64,000 nucleotides of DNA from Chamaea fasciata (Eukaryota; Chordata; Aves; Passeriformes; Sylviidae): the NCBI GenBank assembly GCA_029207755.1, contig JARCOQ010000062.1:434001-498000 (forward strand), in the 5' to 3' direction. Each line of letters opens with the position of its first letter. The first letter of the stretch is position 1. The position numbers and the translations under genes are program-made. The notes under the pieces were generated by a model that worked only from the letters and a program-made list of their open reading frames with translations, made no database searches and was not told the origin of the DNA. Below are positions 60,976 through 64,000 of the stretch, piece after piece.

Positions 60976-62547
60976 AGGAGGTTGGTGTGTTTCACTTCCC
61001 TGAAGCGGGGAGAGAGCATGCTGTGTCTCATTGCTTAAAACCTGTGTTGGGGAATGTTGTGGCTGGTTGCCCAAGGCTTGTGGAAGAGGAGGTGCACTGG
61101 GTTGTTGGTTGGATGATTCCCACACAATAGGTTTGGGACAGGGCCAATTGGAAATTATTTTAGCCGATTTATCATACGGCAATTTATCCATTACTTCTCG
61201 TGGAACTCCCCTTTTCAGCCCTAGCAACCACAGCTGCTGCCGGCTGGAAATTTGTTTTCCCTTTTCTGGTTTTTCATTAGGAGAAGCAATGTGCCTGACT
61301 CCTCTGGGTTTTTCTGGTTTGTCCTCTGAGTACTTCACTGGTCCATATTTTCTACTGTAATTTACTAACTCCTCTGCTACCTCACTCCATGTCCAAAGTT
61401 TATAACTGCTGTTAGATTGTGTGCTAGGAGTTGTAAAAGGTGAGGAGTCAGTGGAGTCAGTGGAACCAGTTTGATCTCTTGTGTGTCCGAGAAATCTTTC
61501 AAGTCTATCTACCGAGGAGATAGATGCTATTGTTTTTTGAAGAAAAATTGCTGTTGGTTTAAGAGACTCTGGCAAACCTCAAATGAGGGGGGTCATAATC
61601 TCAGGTTTGACAGGCTGTTGCATTGGCGACTCACAGCCAGAGATTAATTTTCTTTCCTGTATCATTTGCAAGCATGCAGCTTTGTGTATGTTTTCTAGGA
61701 GTTGGTCTGAGGTGCCGACTATTGCCAGAGGGTCGCCCGTCTCTAGGGGATTTAACCCCCCTGCCCAGTGAGCTGCACGCTGTGTCAGGGACCATGGAGC
61801 ATGTGTGTTTCCTGTTGTTAAGAAAACTCCATGTCCCCAGTAGCCACTTGCTTCTTGTTCACTTAATTTAATTTCGTCACTCCCTGTGAGGGAAACTCTA
61901 AAAACATACTTCGTCTCTGATTCACTAGGGAGGCGGGAGTATTCTTTCTTTAATTTAGCTAATTCAGTGGCTGTGTATGGTATTTCTTTGGTGGTTATGT
62001 GGGGATCACCATCCTCTTCATTTATATAATTGTATTCTGTTTTGATGAGAGGTCTCAAGTTGGAGCAACAGTGTTCCCCACAATTTTTCATGTGTACTAA
62101 TTCTTTCTGAGGGTATATTTGTTTAATGTTGTATGTCTCCTTTCCTTCTGTTTTTCCTTCTGTGGGTAAATCTGCAGATTTTAAGTTTTTACTTCGCCCT
62201 TCTGCAAGGGAAATCTGCAGCAAATAATTCTGATTTCTTTCCTGTTCTAATTGTTTTTGCAAAGCTTCCACCAAATTCTGCAGGGATTCTATGACTGCTT
62301 TTTCTTCACTCACCCGTTCAAAACGGGTTTCTATGGCTGCCGAAAGACAGGCCCCCAAAACTGAGCAAAGAATGGTTTTATTTCTGCCCAGTTTGTATCT
62401 AGCATCATGTTGCAAAGAATATATTCTATCTACAATCTTTTCAAAGTTAAACCAATTATTCTGTGCCCACCTTTCTCCATCTGGAGAAGGTCTAGCACTA
62501 TGTTTGGCTAGCAAAGCATAAAATGCATTCTTATATTTTTCACTCAT
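60967..62547 (-). pseudogene. ERV gag
   Basis: One frame of about 526 codons with a single interruption, TGA at 61579-61581. The N-terminal part has Lys/Arg-rich and aromatic residues (WFNFEKIVDRIYSL), then a heptad-like Leu/Gln/Glu stretch (ESLQNLVEALQKQLEQE) consistent with a coiled coil. The C-terminal part is Ser/Thr/Pro/Gln-rich, with no CCHC knuckle. It ends TTA AAC TAG at 60967. Capsid assignment is by position only; no major homology region was identified. Confidence 0.65.
60970..60976 (-). promoter_or_regulatory. -1 ribosomal frameshift heptamer TTTAAAC
   Basis: On the minus strand the gag frame reads CCT TTA AAC TAG, so T TTA AAC is a canonical X XXY YYZ slippery heptamer directly before the gag stop. 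The protease frame is exactly the -1 frame and is open through this point. A downstream structure was not evaluated. Confidence 0.7.
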
Positions 62548-62550
62548 TTT

Positions 62551-63012
62551 GTGCAGGGACCAAAACCACTCTCAGGGAGGTACGCTTCAAGTTACACCAA
62601 AGGCACAGCTAAAACTGTGTTTCCCTTCGCTTCCCTGGAACGGGCGAGGAGACCAAAACTGCCTGGGAGGTTCACCTTAGTTACAAATGGTTGTCTCCTC
62701 AACTACACCAAGCAGCCCAAAACACAAAAAAAAAAAAAAACCTACCCCAAAAAAACCAACCCAAAAAAAACTAACTACAGTCCCATCTTTTGCACAATGA
62801 GATCCTTTTGTGAAATCCTGATGACAGGGAGTGCTATACGCCTGGGTGTATACAGTGTGCGGGAATTTTCCCTGGCCCCCCTTGCTTTCTAACCGCGCTC
62901 ACCGAAGTGGCGTGCTAGGTGCGGCTGAGACGAGGGTCCTTCCCCTGTTACAAACTATACAGAACCCGCAACCCCTCTGTCCATCAAGATCCTGTCCGTG
63001 ACGCCCATTTCA
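62551..63012 (-). other. ERV leader between LTR and gag
   Basis: Contains A-rich runs (complement at 62,724-62,770) and no open frame of note. A primer-binding site was looked for next to the LTR: TGGGCGTCACGG begins 5 nt inside the edge, starting TGG as required, but it does not match a tRNA 3' end I can name. Confidence 0.4.
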
Positions 63013-63738
63013 TGTCAGGGTCCGCAAATATATGCAGGGAACCTGATGGTTTGTTTTAGGGATCTCAGAGCGCAAAAGACACAGCAGGGAACAACTCAGT
63101 TTACTCAATCACAAATGCACCTTTATTTAGTGCCAACAAATGCAATAGTGGGGAGAGAAATAAAAAATAGTAAGAAAGAGAGAGAAAGAGGGGAAGGGGA
63201 TTATCGCTATGAACGTGGAGGGTCGAGTCTTCGACGCCTAACGATGCCTATAGACGCGATCTTCTCCAGTGGGGTGATCACAAAAGTGAGCGGGCGTCTC
63301 CAGAGATTTTATAGGTTGGTCAAGGCGGGAAGCAAAGCAAGGGGCACAGAGCCAAAGCAGGAACCAGCTGTGTAAAGGCTGAGTGCTCAGGAACAAGCTG
63401 CAAACCGTACCTCCAGTACGGACAGCCCAGTTTGGACAGGCAGCCTTGGCTCAGTCCACTGTGACCAGTTCCATTGTTCTTGCACTCCGCTCTCATGGAG
63501 ATGCATACCAGTCCTCCGAGACTTGGCAAGCGTTCTACCTCAGCCAGGCCAGGGGCTGCTTTCAGAGTCTGGGGTCTCAGTCCTCAATCATTGGAGACAG
63601 TCGTGAGGCATATCACATCCTTGGACAGACTCTGACAGCTTCCTGTCATGGGCAGAGTGGGAGCTTCAGGCAAAAGCTTCATTTCTTCACTGGAGAAACT
63701 CCTGCTGAGTCATGAGGTGGAGAAATGACACCCAACAG
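63013..63738 (-). mobile_element. ERV 5' LTR (about 726 bp)
   Basis: On the minus strand it starts TGTTGGGTGTCA and ends GACCCTGACA, giving TG...CA and imperfect inverted termini (TGTTGGGT / TGTCAGGG). It contains TATAAAA (complement about 63,306-63,312) and AATAAA (complement about 63,122-63,127) in the correct U3-R order. It lies immediately upstream of the leader and gag. No second LTR is in the window, so termini cannot be verified by LTR comparison. Confidence 0.6.
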
Positions 63739-64000
63739 ACACCATGGATCCTCAAACCCCTCCAGGATGCCTGACTTTTCAAATTCCATCTAAGAGAGGA
63801 GACTGGGAGTGGCTGGATCCAATCCTAGTCCCAGACTTTGTCAAAGGTTTACGTGTAAAAGACTGGACAGGTGGAATTGAACTGCAATGCAATTTGTCCC
63901 CCAGGATTACCGATTCAATACCAGATATATTTCCATAAATGCAGCTATGACTGATTCTGATCAGGATTAGACAGAAAGATTTATTTACACAACAGAGCAA
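63739..64000 (-). other. Right flank, possible second LTR fragment
   Basis: Read on the minus strand it has 'ctgttgtgtaaataaatctt' at the window edge, a polyadenylation-like context, then unique-looking sequence up to the ERV LTR. It may be another LTR in which, or beside which, the provirus inserted; too little is visible to decide. Confidence 0.2.

Larger units (their letters stand above)
57433..63738 (-). mobile_element. ERVL-like endogenous retrovirus, 3'-truncated provirus
   Basis: Order on the minus strand: 5' LTR, gag, frameshift site, protease, reverse transcriptase, RNase H, integrase, start of an env-like frame. Pol resembles class III (ERVL/spuma-related) elements: WPVKKPNGKWRLTVDYRRLN, an xIDDIL motif, FWRKHIP in the connection, and integrase WQVDYMGP, SDNGSHF and NGIVERTNG. 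Gag has a coiled-coil-like stretch and no CCHC zinc knuckle was seen, also as in ERVL. No 3' LTR is present; the element stops near 57.4 kb against GC-rich DNA. It is defective: stops and indels are listed in the parts below. Confidence 0.8.

Noticed and set aside
63001..63007. Primer-binding site next to the ERV LTR
   Set aside because: A TGG start is present but the following bases do not match a tRNA 3' end I can name, so it is not called as a feature.

Overview
The window reads as nuclear DNA of a bird, most likely a songbird (Passeriformes). The evidence is CR1 LINE remnants, an ERVL-class endogenous retrovirus, a GC-rich PIM1-like kinase with a decayed tandem neighbour (songbirds carry a large PIM1-like expansion), short introns, and long GC-skewed minisatellite fields like those of avian microchromosomes. 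There are no bacterial features. Most long open frames here are repeats or shadows; the genes were recognised exon by exon from splice sites, codon phase and family motifs.

Left part (1-36 kb). At 1.3-2.2 kb lie three minus-strand exons of a gene I do not recognise. About 10 kb of AT-rich DNA follows, then the last three exons of VDAC3 (+, 12,766-14,204), all 21 coding exons of IKBKB (-, 15,333-26,046) and the first five coding exons of PLAT (+, 32,247 to about 34,930). IKBKB and PLAT are head to head, as in human. The IKBKB copy is not functional as written: GTG where the initiator ATG should be, catalytic Lys44 changed to Glu, a GC donor on a 72-bp intron, a 2-nt deletion, a 1-nt insertion, an in-frame TGA and a lost last acceptor. 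VDAC3 lacks exons 1-6 and PLAT stops inside kringle 1 against a 146-bp tandem repeat, so the block looks like a copied chromosomal segment cut inside a gene at both ends and now decaying.

Middle part (36-46.9 kb). An LTR is followed by about 7 kb of repeat arrays: C/A-rich degenerate arrays, a 10-bp and a 41-bp array, a 37-43-bp array and a 15-bp array. Small islands of non-repetitive sequence sit inside: a promoter-like module with octamer, CArG and CRE motifs (40.45-40.79 kb), two exon-like segments, and a CTCF-like motif exactly where strand composition flips (42.15 kb). A CpG island at 44.7-44.9 kb holds four ZNF143-like motifs at about 52-bp spacing. A broken CR1 reverse transcriptase lies at 45.7-46.85 kb.

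Right part (46.9-64 kb). An intact-looking PIM-like Ser/Thr kinase gene (47,566-50,006, +) follows a (CAG/CGG) 9-bp repeat, with a decayed second PIM copy right behind it. GC-rich duplicated promoter-like modules (53.9 and 56.6 kb) flank a decayed RAB4-type P-loop exon (55.5 kb, -). The window ends with a minus-strand ERVL-like provirus: 5' LTR, gag, a -1 frameshift heptamer, protease, reverse transcriptase, RNase H, integrase and the start of an env-like frame. It carries several inactivating changes and has no 3' LTR.
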